Assembly (NCBI RefSeq): GCF_046365375.1
Contig: NZ_JBKEIT010000001.1
Coordinates: 186,001-250,000 of the forward strand
Source: Butyricimonas muris
GTDB taxonomy: Bacteria > Bacteroidota > Bacteroidia > Bacteroidales > Marinifilaceae
Reading direction: 5' to 3'
Length of the DNA: 64,000 bases
Shown here piece after piece: positions 1 through 8,395 of the stretch. The first letter of the stretch is position 1, and the number at the start of each line of letters is the position of its first letter. A program made the position numbers and the translations under genes. The notes under the pieces were generated by a model. It had not been told where the DNA came from and did not search any database. It worked only from the letters and a program-made list of their open reading frames with translations.

Positions 1-323
1 ATAAAGCTACAGATGTGGCTTTCCGTCCGTTACGAGTGAATAATTATGGTGGTAAACCTCAAGGTTCGATTTCGTATCCCAAGCCGGCTCCGGAAATGTT
101 TGGTTTGTTAGATTGGAGAGCGGAACCTACACCTACTCATGTATTTGTCCCGACGAAAGAGCAGGATTATGCTAGTTATATTGGTTTGATATTGATTAAC
201 TCCGATCAAGATATACGGGAACGATATAGGGATTACCCTTTGGTTGTTCATAAGTACGAGACTATGTTGGAGATGATGGAAAATTCCGACATACTAAAGT
301 ATAGACAAATAAATAACAATTAA
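1..323 (+). CDS. C-terminal fragment of an unrecognised protein
   Basis: The reading frame is open from the first bases of the window and stops with TAA at 321-323, so the gene starts upstream and only about 107 codons are visible. The fragment is soluble-looking, with no membrane segment. It is rich in Pro and aromatic residues near its start (SYPKPAPEMFGLLDW) and ends in an Asn-rich tail. I do not recognise a family. It sits 2 bp before the TolC-like gene, so it may belong to the same transcript. A GTG at 15 is internal to the open frame and is not a credible start. Confidence 0.6.
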   Translation, partial: KATDVAFRPLRVNNYGGKPQGSISYPKPAPEMFGLLDWRAEPTPTHVFVPTKEQDYASYIGLILINSDQDIRERYRDYPLVVHKYETMLEMMENSDILKYRQINNN

Positions 324-325
324 AT

Positions 326-1732
326 ATGATGAAAAGACAGGAATTAAAGCATCCCTTTTTGGGATGCTTTAAGGAAACATTTGCTTTATTTTTCGGATTT
401 CTGTTATTAAGCGTGATTCCGGTACGGGGTGGAGCGCAGGAGAGAATCACAATAGAAGAGTGCCAGCAATGGGCGATGGAGAACTACCCGGCGATAAAAC
501 AACACGGGTTGTTGGAACAGGCGAAGGAATACACCTTGTCGAATATCGCAAGGGTGTACAGGCCGCAGTTTAGTTTGACGGGGGTGGCGTCGTGGCAGTC
601 GGAGAAGACAGAACTGGAGTTGAAGATGAAGGATAAGGTGAACGTGTCGGCGGATTTGAATGAGGTGGTTTCGATCCCGGGGATGAGTTTACCAACGGTG
701 AATATTCCTGTATCGATTCCCCGGATGAAAATCCCGGTGAGTGATCAGGACCGATATAACGTGTCACTATCATTGCAACAGGCATTGTGGACGGGAGGAA
801 GAGTGAAAGCCGGGAAGGAGATGGCAAAGGCAGAAATAGATGCGATGCACGCGGGATTGGATACGAAGTTGTACGAGATCAAGGATAAAGTGAAGCAGTT
901 ATATTTCGGTTTATTGACCATCGAAGGACGGGAGGAGCAGTTGAACCGGGCTGACGAGATTTTGGATAGCTTGCGGGTGCGTGTCGGGGTGGCATTGAAA
1001 CAAGGGGTGATTTACGAAACGGACTTGGATGTGATCGACGTGGAGCGGATTAAATACAGGCAATTGCGCATGGAATTGAACGCCAAGCGAGAGGTTTGTC
1101 TGGGAGTGTTATCGAGTTTGACGGGCAAGTCCGTGACCGAGAAAACGGAACTGGTGATGCCGGAAACGGCAACGTTCACGAAGAGCGACGAGATCAAGCG
1201 TCCGGAATTGGAATACATGGAGCGGAAGATCAAGCGATTGGATGCCGATTTAAAGATGCAAAATGCAGAGAATATGCCGAAATTGGGATTGTTCGCGATG
1301 GGAGGCTACGGTAAATCGGGATTGAACACGTTCGAGAGTGATTTTCAACCTTATTTTATCGGGGGAGTGATGTTCAGTTGGAATTTTGGGAAACTGAACA
1401 CGTCGAGGAACGAGAAGAAGTTGATACAAGTGCAGCAGGAGAGTATGCGGAATATGCAGGAGAGTTTTATTTTTAACACGAGAATGGAGGTATTGATGCA
1501 AGACGCGGAGATCAAGAAATTACGAGAGATGGTGAAAAGTGACGAGGAAGCTGTCCGTCTGAGGGAAAGTATCCGGGAAGCCTCTGTCGTGAAATACGAG
1601 AACGGGGTGTGTACGATTTCAGAGTTGATCATGGATGTAAATCAAGCGTTGATCGCACATCAGGAGAAGGTGTTGCGGGAAATCGAGTTGGGAATGATGG
1701 TTTACACGAAGAAGTTGACATTGGGTTTATAA
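326..1732 (+). CDS. TolC-family outer-membrane efflux protein
   Basis: This 468-residue protein has a signal peptide ending near residue 37 (cleavage likely at GGAQ/E). It then shows the alternating long helices and beta segments of the outer membrane efflux family, for example the start TIEECQQWAMENYPAI and the repeated Leu/Glu heptad stretches. TolC proteins form trimeric outer-membrane ducts for tripartite exporters. An insert around residues 110-140 rich in Pro and Val (MSLPTVNIPVSIPRMKIP) is unusual. The next five genes encode an adaptor, two ATPases and two permeases, so this is the outer-membrane exit of that pump. The ATG at 326 is the only obvious start, but a perfect hairpin lies inside its first codons. 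Confidence 0.9.
   Translation: MMKRQELKHPFLGCFKETFALFFGFLLLSVIPVRGGAQERITIEECQQWAMENYPAIKQHGLLEQAKEYTLSNIARVYRPQFSLTGVASWQSEKTELELKMKDKVNVSADLNEVVSIPGMSLPTVNIPVSIPRMKIPVSDQDRYNVSLSLQQALWTGGRVKAGKEMAKAEIDAMHAGLDTKLYEIKDKVKQLYFGLLTIEGREEQLNRADEILDSLRVRVGVALKQGVIYETDLDVIDVERIKYRQLRMELNAKREVCLGVLSSLTGKSVTEKTELVMPETATFTKSDEIKRPELEYMERKIKRLDADLKMQNAENMPKLGLFAMGGYGKSGLNTFESDFQPYFIGGVMFSWNFGKLNTSRNEKKLIQVQQESMRNMQESFIFNTRMEVLMQDAEIKKLREMVKSDEEAVRLRESIREASVVKYENGVCTISELIMDVNQALIAHQEKVLREIELGMMVYTKKLTLGL
344..372. other. perfect 12-bp hairpin inside the 5' codons of the TolC-like gene
   Basis: Arms TTAAAGCATCCC (344-355) and GGGATGCTTTAA (361-372) flank a T5 loop. The structure begins 18 nt after the ATG at 326 and 21 nt after the stop of the preceding gene. 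It looks like a terminator stem, but no U-run follows it on either strand. It could attenuate read-through into the exporter operon or control translation of the TolC-like gene. Confidence 0.6.
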
Positions 1733-1768
1733 AGTTCATAAGGTTTGTAAGGTTTATAAAGTAAAAGT
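1733..1768. repeat. short array of 9-nt TTTATAAGG-type units
   Basis: The whole gap between the TolC-like and HlyD-like genes is made of degenerate 9-nt units (TTCATAAGG, TTTGTAAGG, TTTATAAAG). These are the same units that form the arms of the composite elements near 41.6, 42.6, 47.2 and 50.8 kb, but there is no hairpin core here. Confidence 0.75.
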
Positions 1769-2671
1769 ATGAAAAGCAAGGTATTGAGTTTAGCGGTTTT
1801 GGTTTGTCTGGGAGTTGGTTGCAAGGATAAAGGAGAGGAGCGGGATGGTTCGGGGATGTTTGAGGCAAGGGAGGTGATCGTGTCATCGGAGATCAGCGGG
1901 AGGATTGAACGTTTGGATGTAATGGAGGGGGATTATATCGAGGCGGGTAAGGTGGTTGGTCTTATTGATACGATGCAGTTACACTGGTTGAAGGTACAGG
2001 CACAGCAGGCAGTGAAGGCGGTAGACGAGAGAATCCCGAATTTGGATAAGATGCTGGAAGTGTATCGGTTAAAACTGGAAAAGGGAGAAAAGGAGTTAAA
2101 ACGGGTGGAACGTTTGTTGGAAGGGAAGGCGGCAACACAGAAACAGTATGATGACGTGAAAGCGATAGTGGATGAAGGGCGTTCGATGTTGAAGGGACAG
2201 ACACATCAGGCGGAAGTGATGATTGCCGGGGCGAAAGCGGAGAGTGCCGCAATAGCCTTGAAAATTGATCAAGTGAATGACCAGATCAGGCGCTGCAAGG
2301 TGGTAAACCCGATCGACGGTACCGTGCTTGCAAAATACTCGCAGGAAAAGGAGTTGGCAGCTCCGGTAAAGGCGTTATACAAGATCGGGGATTTAAAGAA
2401 CATGAACCTTCAGGTTTACTTGGAAGGAGGGCGAATGGCGGGATTGAAAGTGGGCGATCCGGTACGGGTATTTGCCAAGTTAGGCGGGGGACAGGAGCGG
2501 GAATACATGGGAAAGATATCTTGGATAGCTTCGGAAGCGGAGTTTGTCCCGAAGACCATACAGACGCAGGATGACCGGGACAATCTGGTGTATGCCGTGA
2601 AGGTACGCGTGGAGAATGACGGGTTCTTGCGGGTAGGGATGTATGCTGACGTGAAGTTTAATTCTTTATAG
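1769..2671 (+). CDS. HlyD/YbhG-type periplasmic adaptor of an ABC exporter
   Basis: This is a 300-residue lipoprotein (lipobox VGC near residue 18) of the membrane-fusion family. A biotinyl-lipoyl half-motif (residues about 30-65, EISGRIERLDVMEGDYIEAG) is followed by a coiled-coil hairpin (about 70-180), the returning lipoyl half (NPIDGTVLAKY) and a beta-barrel segment. Such adaptors bridge an inner-membrane ABC transporter and a TolC duct. Order and spacing (36 bp after TolC, 7 bp before the first ATPase) make it the adaptor of this operon. It is closest in plan to E. coli YbhG, but the substrate is unknown. Confidence 0.88.
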   Translation: MKSKVLSLAVLVCLGVGCKDKGEERDGSGMFEAREVIVSSEISGRIERLDVMEGDYIEAGKVVGLIDTMQLHWLKVQAQQAVKAVDERIPNLDKMLEVYRLKLEKGEKELKRVERLLEGKAATQKQYDDVKAIVDEGRSMLKGQTHQAEVMIAGAKAESAAIALKIDQVNDQIRRCKVVNPIDGTVLAKYSQEKELAAPVKALYKIGDLKNMNLQVYLEGGRMAGLKVGDPVRVFAKLGGGQEREYMGKISWIASEAEFVPKTIQTQDDRDNLVYAVKVRVENDGFLRVGMYADVKFNSL

Positions 2672-2678
2672 ATGACGT

Positions 2679-3614
2679 ATGATTGTAGCGGAAAATATCG
2701 GAATGACTTACCGGCAGATGCTGAAAGAGGTGGTCGCCTTGAAAAGCATTTCGCTGGAGGTGAAGAAAGGGGAAGTGTTCGGGTTGATCGGTCCCGATGG
2801 GGCGGGGAAAAGTTCGCTGTTCCGGGTATTGACGACGCTTTTGTTGCCCTCGGCGGGGCAGGCTTTCGTGGGTGGATATGATGTAGTAAAGCAATTCCGG
2901 GAGGTGCGGAATATCGTGGGGTATATGCCGGGTAAGTTTTCCCTGTACCAAGATTTGTCGGTAGAGGAGAATCTTCGTTTTTTTGCTCGGGTGTTCGATA
3001 CGACGGTACAAGCGAATTACGGGCAGATTAAAGATATATACGAGCAGTTGGCACCATTTAAAGACCGGAAGGCGGGTGCTCTGTCGGGAGGAATGAAGCA
3101 GAAGCTGGGCTTGTGTTGTGCTTTGATTCATAAACCGGAGGTGTTGTTCTTGGATGAACCGACGACGGGGGTAGACCCGATTTCACGGAAAGAGTTCTGG
3201 GATGTGTTAAAGCGCTTGAGCGGGGATGGCATTTCTGTACTGGTATCGACGCCTTACATGGATGAGGCTCGTTTGTGTGACCGGATCGGGTTGATATTCA
3301 AGGGAAAAATACTTGCTATAGATAGTCCGGATAATCTGGTGAAACAGCATGATAAAAAATTAGTGGCTTTCAAGGGGCGGAACATGTATACTTTGTTGCA
3401 GGATATACGAAAAGAACCTGCCGTTTACTCTTGTTTCACGTTCGGGGATGCGTTGCACGTGACTTTTCATGAACGGGAATATGCGGTCGAAGAGTTGGCG
3501 GGGCGTTTAATGAAAGCGGGACATAAAAGTGTGGAATGGTGGCGGATAGAGGCGGGTATAGAAGATTATTTCATGAAATTGACTAATGACAAGTGTGATG
3601 GAAAAGGTGATTGA
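2679..3614 (+). CDS. ABC exporter ATPase, first of pair (YbhF N-half-like)
   Basis: This 311-residue nucleotide-binding subunit has Walker A GPDGAGKSS (residues about 38-46), signature LSGGMKQ (about 135-141), Walker B VLFLDE (about 155-160), and a C-terminal extension with an EDYFMKL end typical of ABC-2 drug/lipid exporters. It powers the permeases encoded two and three genes downstream. Position 38-39 of Walker A carries Pro-Asp. The gene starts 7 bp after the adaptor and overlaps the second ATPase. In E. coli YbhF the two ATPase halves are fused; here they are separate genes. Confidence 0.9.
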   Translation: MIVAENIGMTYRQMLKEVVALKSISLEVKKGEVFGLIGPDGAGKSSLFRVLTTLLLPSAGQAFVGGYDVVKQFREVRNIVGYMPGKFSLYQDLSVEENLRFFARVFDTTVQANYGQIKDIYEQLAPFKDRKAGALSGGMKQKLGLCCALIHKPEVLFLDEPTTGVDPISRKEFWDVLKRLSGDGISVLVSTPYMDEARLCDRIGLIFKGKILAIDSPDNLVKQHDKKLVAFKGRNMYTLLQDIRKEPAVYSCFTFGDALHVTFHEREYAVEELAGRLMKAGHKSVEWWRIEAGIEDYFMKLTNDKCDGKGD

Positions 3615-4338
3615 GGTAGAACGTCTGGCGAAGAAATTCGGGAGTTTCACGGCTGTTGACCATATCTCGTTCGAGGTGTACCGGGGAGAGATATTCGGTT
3701 TTCTCGGAGCAAACGGGGCGGGGAAGACGACCGCCATGCGGATGTTGTGCGGGTTAAGCAAGCCTAGTTTTGGAACCGGGAAAGTCGTGGGGTTTGATAT
3801 TGCCCGGGAATCGGAAAAAATAAAAAGCAGGATCGGTTACATGAGTCAGAAGTTTTCGCTGTACGAGACGCTGACCGTGAGGGAAAATATTCGTCTGTAC
3901 GGGGGAATATACGGGATGAGCCGCACGGGAATCCGGGGAAAAATGGATCGGGTGCTGGGTGAACTCGGGTTATCGGGAGAACGGGGTACACTGGTGAAGT
4001 TGTTGCCGCAAGGGGTAAAGCAACGGCTGGCGTTTTCCGTGGCTACATTCCATGAACCCCAGATCGTGTTTCTCGACGAACCGACGGGTGGAGTAGACCC
4101 GGCAGTGCGAAGGATGTTCTGGGAGTTGATTTATAAAGCTGCCGGGGACGGGATTACCGTGTTTGTAACCACGCACTACATGGACGAGGCGGAATATTGC
4201 GACCGGGTGTCGATCATGGTGGACGGGCGTATCGAGGCGTTGGACACGCCGATGGCGTTGAAACAACGATATGGCGTGGCGAGTATGCAGGAGGTGTTTT
4301 ACTTGTTGGCGCGGAGGGCACAAAGAAAGGACGGTTAA
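3598..4338 (+). CDS. ABC exporter ATPase, second of pair (YbhF C-half-like)
   Basis: About 246 residues. Walker A GANGAGKTT and Walker B IVFLDE are intact, and the switch region reads FVTTHYMDEAE. The signature is LPQGVKQ instead of LSGGQ, a deviation I associate with the second ATPase domain of YbhF/RbbA-type exporters. It may give one altered ATP site in the heterodimer. The ATG at 3598 (MEKVIEVE) overlaps the previous stop by 17 bp; an ATG at 3586 would overlap by 29 bp and is less natural for this family. The permease gene follows after 1 bp. Confidence 0.88.
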   Translation: MEKVIEVERLAKKFGSFTAVDHISFEVYRGEIFGFLGANGAGKTTAMRMLCGLSKPSFGTGKVVGFDIARESEKIKSRIGYMSQKFSLYETLTVRENIRLYGGIYGMSRTGIRGKMDRVLGELGLSGERGTLVKLLPQGVKQRLAFSVATFHEPQIVFLDEPTGGVDPAVRRMFWELIYKAAGDGITVFVTTHYMDEAEYCDRVSIMVDGRIEALDTPMALKQRYGVASMQEVFYLLARRAQRKDG

Positions 4339-4339
4339 T

Positions 4340-5464
4340 ATGAAGATAAAGACATTTATAGATCAATTTTTAGCTTTCACGCGGAAAGAGTTTTTTCATA
4401 TATTACGTGACCGGAAGACTTTGCTGGTGTTGATCGTGTTACCGATCACGCAATTGTTAATATTCGGTTTCGCGTTGAACAGTAATTTGACGGAGATGCC
4501 CACGGTGGTGTTGGATATGTCGAATGATCCGTTAAGCCGGCAGTTGATGGCGGAAATAGATGCCAGCACGACGTTTGAAGTACTCGGACGGGTACATTCG
4601 ATGGAGGAAGTGGATGAATTATTCAAGCGGGGAAAGTTGTCACAGGCATTCGTGTTTATGCCGGGATTCGAGAAGAGTATCAAACAAACGGGAAAAGGGG
4701 ATATGCAGGTAATCATGGATGCCAGCCTGCAAATTAATTCTTCCACCTTGGAATCACATATTCTGGTGATTTTGTTGAAATTCCAGCAGAAAATGAATTC
4801 CGGCAGGGAGATACCGATTCAGATTATACCGGAAGTGAAGATGCGGTATAACCCGGAATTGAGCAGTGCGTTCCATTTCGTGCCGGGGGTGATCGGTATC
4901 GTGTTGATGCTGGTATGCTCGATGATGGCTTCCTTGGCTATCGTGAAAGAAAAAGAATCCGGGACGATGGAAGTGTTGCTGGTGTCGCCGATACGTCCGC
5001 CGGTAATCATTTTAGCGAAACTGGTGCCTTACCTGATCGTGGGTATGATTAATATCGTGATTATTTTGCTGATATCGGTATTTATACTGGATGTGCCGAT
5101 AGCCGGGAATATATTCTTGCTTTTCTTTATTGGTACAATATTTACCTTGTCATCTTTGGCGTTGGGTATCATGGTATCCGTGCTGACCAAGACGCAACGG
5201 AGTGCTATCGTGGTTTCCATTGCCGGGTTGATGCTCCCGTCTATCGTGTTGTCCGGGTTTATCTTTCCGTTGGATGTGCTTTCCCCGGCAATGCGTGCGG
5301 CGGTGCACCTGATGCCGGTAACTTTGTTTATTTCGGCGGCGAGAAATATCATGATCAAAGGATTGGGAATGGTAGCGGTTTACCCGGAATTAATTTTAAT
5401 GGTCGTGATAACGGTAGTCTTGATCATTATCAGTATCAAATGCTTTAAAAACCGGTTGTCATGA
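4340..5464 (+). CDS. ABC-2 type permease (YbhS/YhhJ-like), first of pair
   Basis: This 374-residue inner-membrane protein has one N-terminal transmembrane segment (LLVLIVLPITQLLIFGFAL), a large periplasmic domain (about residues 45-185) and five C-terminal transmembrane segments. The ABC-2 signature KEKESGTMEVLLVSP links the two parts. It starts 1 bp after the second ATPase. The frame is open back to 4271, but that extension overlaps the ATPase gene and is Cys/Arg-rich nonsense, so the ATG at 4340 (MKIKTFID) is the start. It pairs with the next permease. Confidence 0.88.
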   Translation: MKIKTFIDQFLAFTRKEFFHILRDRKTLLVLIVLPITQLLIFGFALNSNLTEMPTVVLDMSNDPLSRQLMAEIDASTTFEVLGRVHSMEEVDELFKRGKLSQAFVFMPGFEKSIKQTGKGDMQVIMDASLQINSSTLESHILVILLKFQQKMNSGREIPIQIIPEVKMRYNPELSSAFHFVPGVIGIVLMLVCSMMASLAIVKEKESGTMEVLLVSPIRPPVIILAKLVPYLIVGMINIVIILLISVFILDVPIAGNIFLLFFIGTIFTLSSLALGIMVSVLTKTQRSAIVVSIAGLMLPSIVLSGFIFPLDVLSPAMRAAVHLMPVTLFISAARNIMIKGLGMVAVYPELILMVVITVVLIIISIKCFKNRLS

Positions 5465-6897
5465 GAATGTTAGGATTTTTATTACAGAAAGAGTTTCTTC
5501 AGATATTCAGGGATAAGACGATTTTGCTGATTTTATTCTTGATTACCGTGATATTACTGTTTATTCTTCCCCCGGCGGCAAAGGTGGAAACATCGAAAAT
5601 TGCCTTGAGCGTGGTGGATCATGACCGTTCGACAACATCGACGAATTTCTTGAAGAAGTTAACCGCTTCGAGTCAGTTCGTGATAGGGGCTTACGTGGGT
5701 TCTTACGACGAGGGATTGGCAGTACTGGAGGAAAATAAAACGTCCGGTATACTGGAAATCCCGCGAGGGTTCGAGAAAAGTATCATGGAGCGAAGTCCGG
5801 CATCCTTGTTGTTGGAAATAGATGCGGTAAACGGGGTGACCGCCGGGTTGTCTTCTTTTTATTTTCTCCGGATCATGGAAAGATATATTTGGGAATATAT
5901 CGACGGGTTTGGCTTTCAACCGGGTTTCAGGCTCGAGTCACAGGAAGAAATCCTTGCCCGGGTAGAGGCGGAGGCTCAGGCGGAAATGATGAAGAGAGCC
6001 AAGGCGGAAGTCGAATCACAATCCCGGATAGCACAATCACAGGCGATGATGATCGCCCGGGCGGAGGCGGAACAGGCACAGATGGAAGCGGAGGCTACAC
6101 GGGTGCAAATACCGGTGTCGGTGGAAAAATCCATGACGGAAAAAATAAATGCGGGATACGGGGTGGAAACCATGCACGTGCCGGGAATCTCGATAAGTTC
6201 GAGTGTGCCGGACGTGAATATCCCGCTATTAGAAAAGCCCGCGGATGCGAATTTCGAGCAAGTGAATATGCTTATGAATAACCGGTATAACCCGGACGGG
6301 GAGTCGAGTTTGTACCAGATACCTTCTATATTGGCAATATTAGTTTGTTTGATCGGGACCGTTTTATCGGCATTGAATATCGTGACGGAAAAAGAAAGCG
6401 GGACGATCGAGCAAATGAACGTGAGTCCGGTGAAACGAAGTGCTTTCATTTTCTCCAAGATTATTCCTTTCTGGGTGATCGGGATGATCATTTTGACCAT
6501 CGGTTTGATTATCGTGTGGTTGGTATACGGTATTGTACCACGGGGAAGTTACGGGGGAATCTATCTCACTTCTTTTTTATTCTTGGTTGCCATGGTCGGG
6601 TTCGGGATACTGATTTCAACGGCTTGCCGGAATCAGCAACAGGCGATGTTACTTTGTTTTTTCTTCTTGCTGATTATTTGTTTGCTTTGTGGGATGTGGA
6701 CACCGATAGATAGTATGCCGGGATGGGCTCAGGTAATCGCGGATATTAACCCGTTGCGGTATTATATTCAGACTATGCGCCTTTTCTTTGCTTATGGTAG
6801 TGAATTGAAACACGTGTTGCCCCAGATGGGAGCCTTGTGTATTTTTATTATCGTGTTTAACGGGTGGGCGATTTGGAATTTCCGGAAAGCGAGATAG
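5461..6897 (+). CDS. ABC-2 type permease, second of pair, with Ala/Glu-rich coiled-coil insert
   Basis: This 478-residue permease overlaps the previous gene by 4 bp (ATGA). It has an N-terminal transmembrane segment, a large periplasmic domain, the signature EKESGTIEQMNVSP and five C-terminal helices. It is about 100 residues longer than its partner. The excess is a helical segment (residues about 158-220) of repeated Glu-Ala/Gln-Ala/Met units, followed by a Pro/Val-rich stretch (HVPGISISSSVPDVNIP). The coiled coil probably projects into the periplasm and could contact the adaptor or TolC. It is the last gene of the exporter operon. Confidence 0.87.
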   Translation: MRMLGFLLQKEFLQIFRDKTILLILFLITVILLFILPPAAKVETSKIALSVVDHDRSTTSTNFLKKLTASSQFVIGAYVGSYDEGLAVLEENKTSGILEIPRGFEKSIMERSPASLLLEIDAVNGVTAGLSSFYFLRIMERYIWEYIDGFGFQPGFRLESQEEILARVEAEAQAEMMKRAKAEVESQSRIAQSQAMMIARAEAEQAQMEAEATRVQIPVSVEKSMTEKINAGYGVETMHVPGISISSSVPDVNIPLLEKPADANFEQVNMLMNNRYNPDGESSLYQIPSILAILVCLIGTVLSALNIVTEKESGTIEQMNVSPVKRSAFIFSKIIPFWVIGMIILTIGLIIVWLVYGIVPRGSYGGIYLTSFLFLVAMVGFGILISTACRNQQQAMLLCFFFLLIICLLCGMWTPIDSMPGWAQVIADINPLRYYIQTMRLFFAYGSELKHVLPQMGALCIFIIVFNGWAIWNFRKAR

Positions 6898-6905
6898 AGT
6901 TTTAG

Positions 6906-6933
6906 ATTTATGATTTACGATTTATGATTTACG
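6906..6933. repeat. four tandem 7-nt units ATTTAyG
   Basis: Four contiguous heptamers alternate ATTTATG and ATTTACG just after the permease stop. The same heptamer array recurs at the right edge of the window (63945-64000). Confidence 0.8.
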
Positions 6934-6965
6934 ATTGAAAATATATTCCCGGGAGGCAAATACGA

Positions 6966-6997
6966 TATCCGGTCGGATTCCGGTCTTTTTTTTATTT
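6966..6997 (+). terminator. possible terminator of the exporter operon
   Basis: Two CCGG blocks able to pair (stem only 4 bp) are followed by an uninterrupted T-run and a second T-run. The U-tract is convincing but the stem is weak. Confidence 0.4.
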
Positions 6998-7066
6998 TTT
7001 GACGAGTTAGCTATTATCATCGGGGTTGGAAAGAGATTGCGATAACGTCTTGTTGCCCGGGAATTT

Positions 7067-7094
7067 TTTGTATGGAAAAATATTTTTATATTTG
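7067..7094 (+). promoter_or_regulatory. Bacteroidetes-type primary promoter upstream of the first fecR
   Basis: TTTG (7067-7070) and TATATTTG (7087-7094) are separated by 16 nt, slightly shorter than the usual 18-21. Initiation a few bases downstream of 7094 would exclude the upstream in-frame ATG at 7072 and supports 7150 as the start. Confidence 0.5.
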
Positions 7095-7098
7095 TTGT

Positions 7099-7126
7099 CA
7101 CCCATTTTCGAGTTTTTCCTGTCGTG
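7099..7126 (+). promoter_or_regulatory. candidate ECF-sigma box upstream of the first fecR
   Basis: CACCCATTTT (7099-7108) lies 51 nt upstream of the fecR ATG, followed by CGTG at 7123. The other three fecR genes have the same box at 49-52 nt. Here the internal spacing is 14 nt rather than the 11 nt seen in the others. Confidence 0.45.
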
Positions 7127-7149
7127 GTGGTGAGAAGAAATATATTATT

Positions 7150-8322
7150 ATGAACGAGATGCCGGAAGATATTGTTCGTTTGGTTTTAAAATCCTGTGAA
7201 GAGGGGTTAACCGAGAATGAACAGAAAGATATAAACGAGTGGTTGCAAGCTCATCCTGAACTGGAAGGAGAGATGCAGCAGTTAAAACGATATGCTGCCG
7301 CGGGGCGTGACATCCGGACTTTCAGACGAATTAATACGGAGGAGGCTTGGAAACGGGTAGATCAAAAGACCGGAAAGACTCCGGGGAAAAAGCGCGGGCG
7401 AATGATTCCTTATTGGTGGAGTGCAGCGGCAATTGTTGTGATAATCATCGCGGGAATATTTTTTATAAATCGTCCGCAAGAACCCGTGAGTACAACTTTA
7501 CTTTCTTCCGCGGCAGGTTTTAAGCCGGGTTCACAAAAAGCGATATGGGAACTGGCGGGAGGAAAAACCATCGAGTTGGAGAAAGGTGGTGAACGTTTGC
7601 TCGTGGGGGAAAACGGAAAGGTTTTGGGACGAGATTCGGCAAATACTTTGATTGTCCCGAAAAACGTGAAGGGAGATGTGGAACAAACGACGATTCGGGT
7701 ACCGCAAGGTGGGGAGTACGGTGTCGTGTTAGCGGATGGGACAAAGGTATGGATCAACTCGGAAAGTGAATTAAAATTTCCCTCGGTTTTTAAAGGGAAA
7801 GAGCGTATCGTGGAAGTAAAAGGAGAAGCTTATTTTGATGTAACGAAAGATACGGAACACCCGTTTGTCGTGAAGACAGGACAAACCGCGATACGTGTGT
7901 TAGGAACATCGTTCAATGTATGTGGCTATGCGGAAGATGGTTTTGAACAAACGACCTTGGTGTCCGGAGCGGTAGAGGTGGATTACAAGGGGAAACACTA
8001 TAAATTGACTCCCGGAGAGCAATTGGAGGTAAGGGAAGATGGAAAAGAGCCGATTGTAAAGAAAGTAGATGTACGCTTGTACACTTCATGGAAGGATGGT
8101 ATGTTCCGTTTTCTGGATATGCCGTTGGGTGAATTGACGGTGAAGTTGAAGCGCTGGTATGATGTGGATTTTATTTTTGAAAATGATGCTTGTAAGGCTT
8201 ACCGGTTCACGGGAGCAGTTCGGAAAGACGTGGATTTCAACGAGTTTATACAATTGGTGGAAAGTACAACGAATGTAAAATTTAAGATTAACGAGAACAA
8301 TATCACTATTAAGGAGAAATAA
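7150..8322 (+). CDS. FecR-type anti-sigma factor
   Basis: This 390-residue inner-membrane regulator has an N-terminal cytoplasmic sigma-binding segment (1-86), one transmembrane helix (about 87-107, YWWSAAAIVVIIIAGIFF), a periplasmic FecR domain (about 175-275, VPQGGEYGVVLADGTKVW) and a C-terminal DUF4974 domain (about 310-390). FecR proteins receive a signal from the STN domain of a TonB-dependent transporter and control an ECF sigma. The start at 7150 (MNEMPEDIV) matches the short cytoplasmic tail of its paralogues. The frame is open back to 7072, but that part is Cys/Phe-rich and overlaps the promoter. No sigma gene is adjacent, which is unusual. The SusC-like receptor follows. Confidence 0.92.
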   Translation: MNEMPEDIVRLVLKSCEEGLTENEQKDINEWLQAHPELEGEMQQLKRYAAAGRDIRTFRRINTEEAWKRVDQKTGKTPGKKRGRMIPYWWSAAAIVVIIIAGIFFINRPQEPVSTTLLSSAAGFKPGSQKAIWELAGGKTIELEKGGERLLVGENGKVLGRDSANTLIVPKNVKGDVEQTTIRVPQGGEYGVVLADGTKVWINSESELKFPSVFKGKERIVEVKGEAYFDVTKDTEHPFVVKTGQTAIRVLGTSFNVCGYAEDGFEQTTLVSGAVEVDYKGKHYKLTPGEQLEVREDGKEPIVKKVDVRLYTSWKDGMFRFLDMPLGELTVKLKRWYDVDFIFENDACKAYRFTGAVRKDVDFNEFIQLVESTTNVKFKINENNITIKEK

Positions 8323-8395
8323 AAAGCGAAAAGCTAATGAAAATGTTCACGTGCGAGTGTGAATATGGGATATTCTTGTAGTAAAGCGGAGTATT

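Noticed and set aside
4271..4339. N-terminal extension of the first permease
   Set aside because: It overlaps the upstream ATPase gene and encodes a Cys/Arg-rich stretch without homology.
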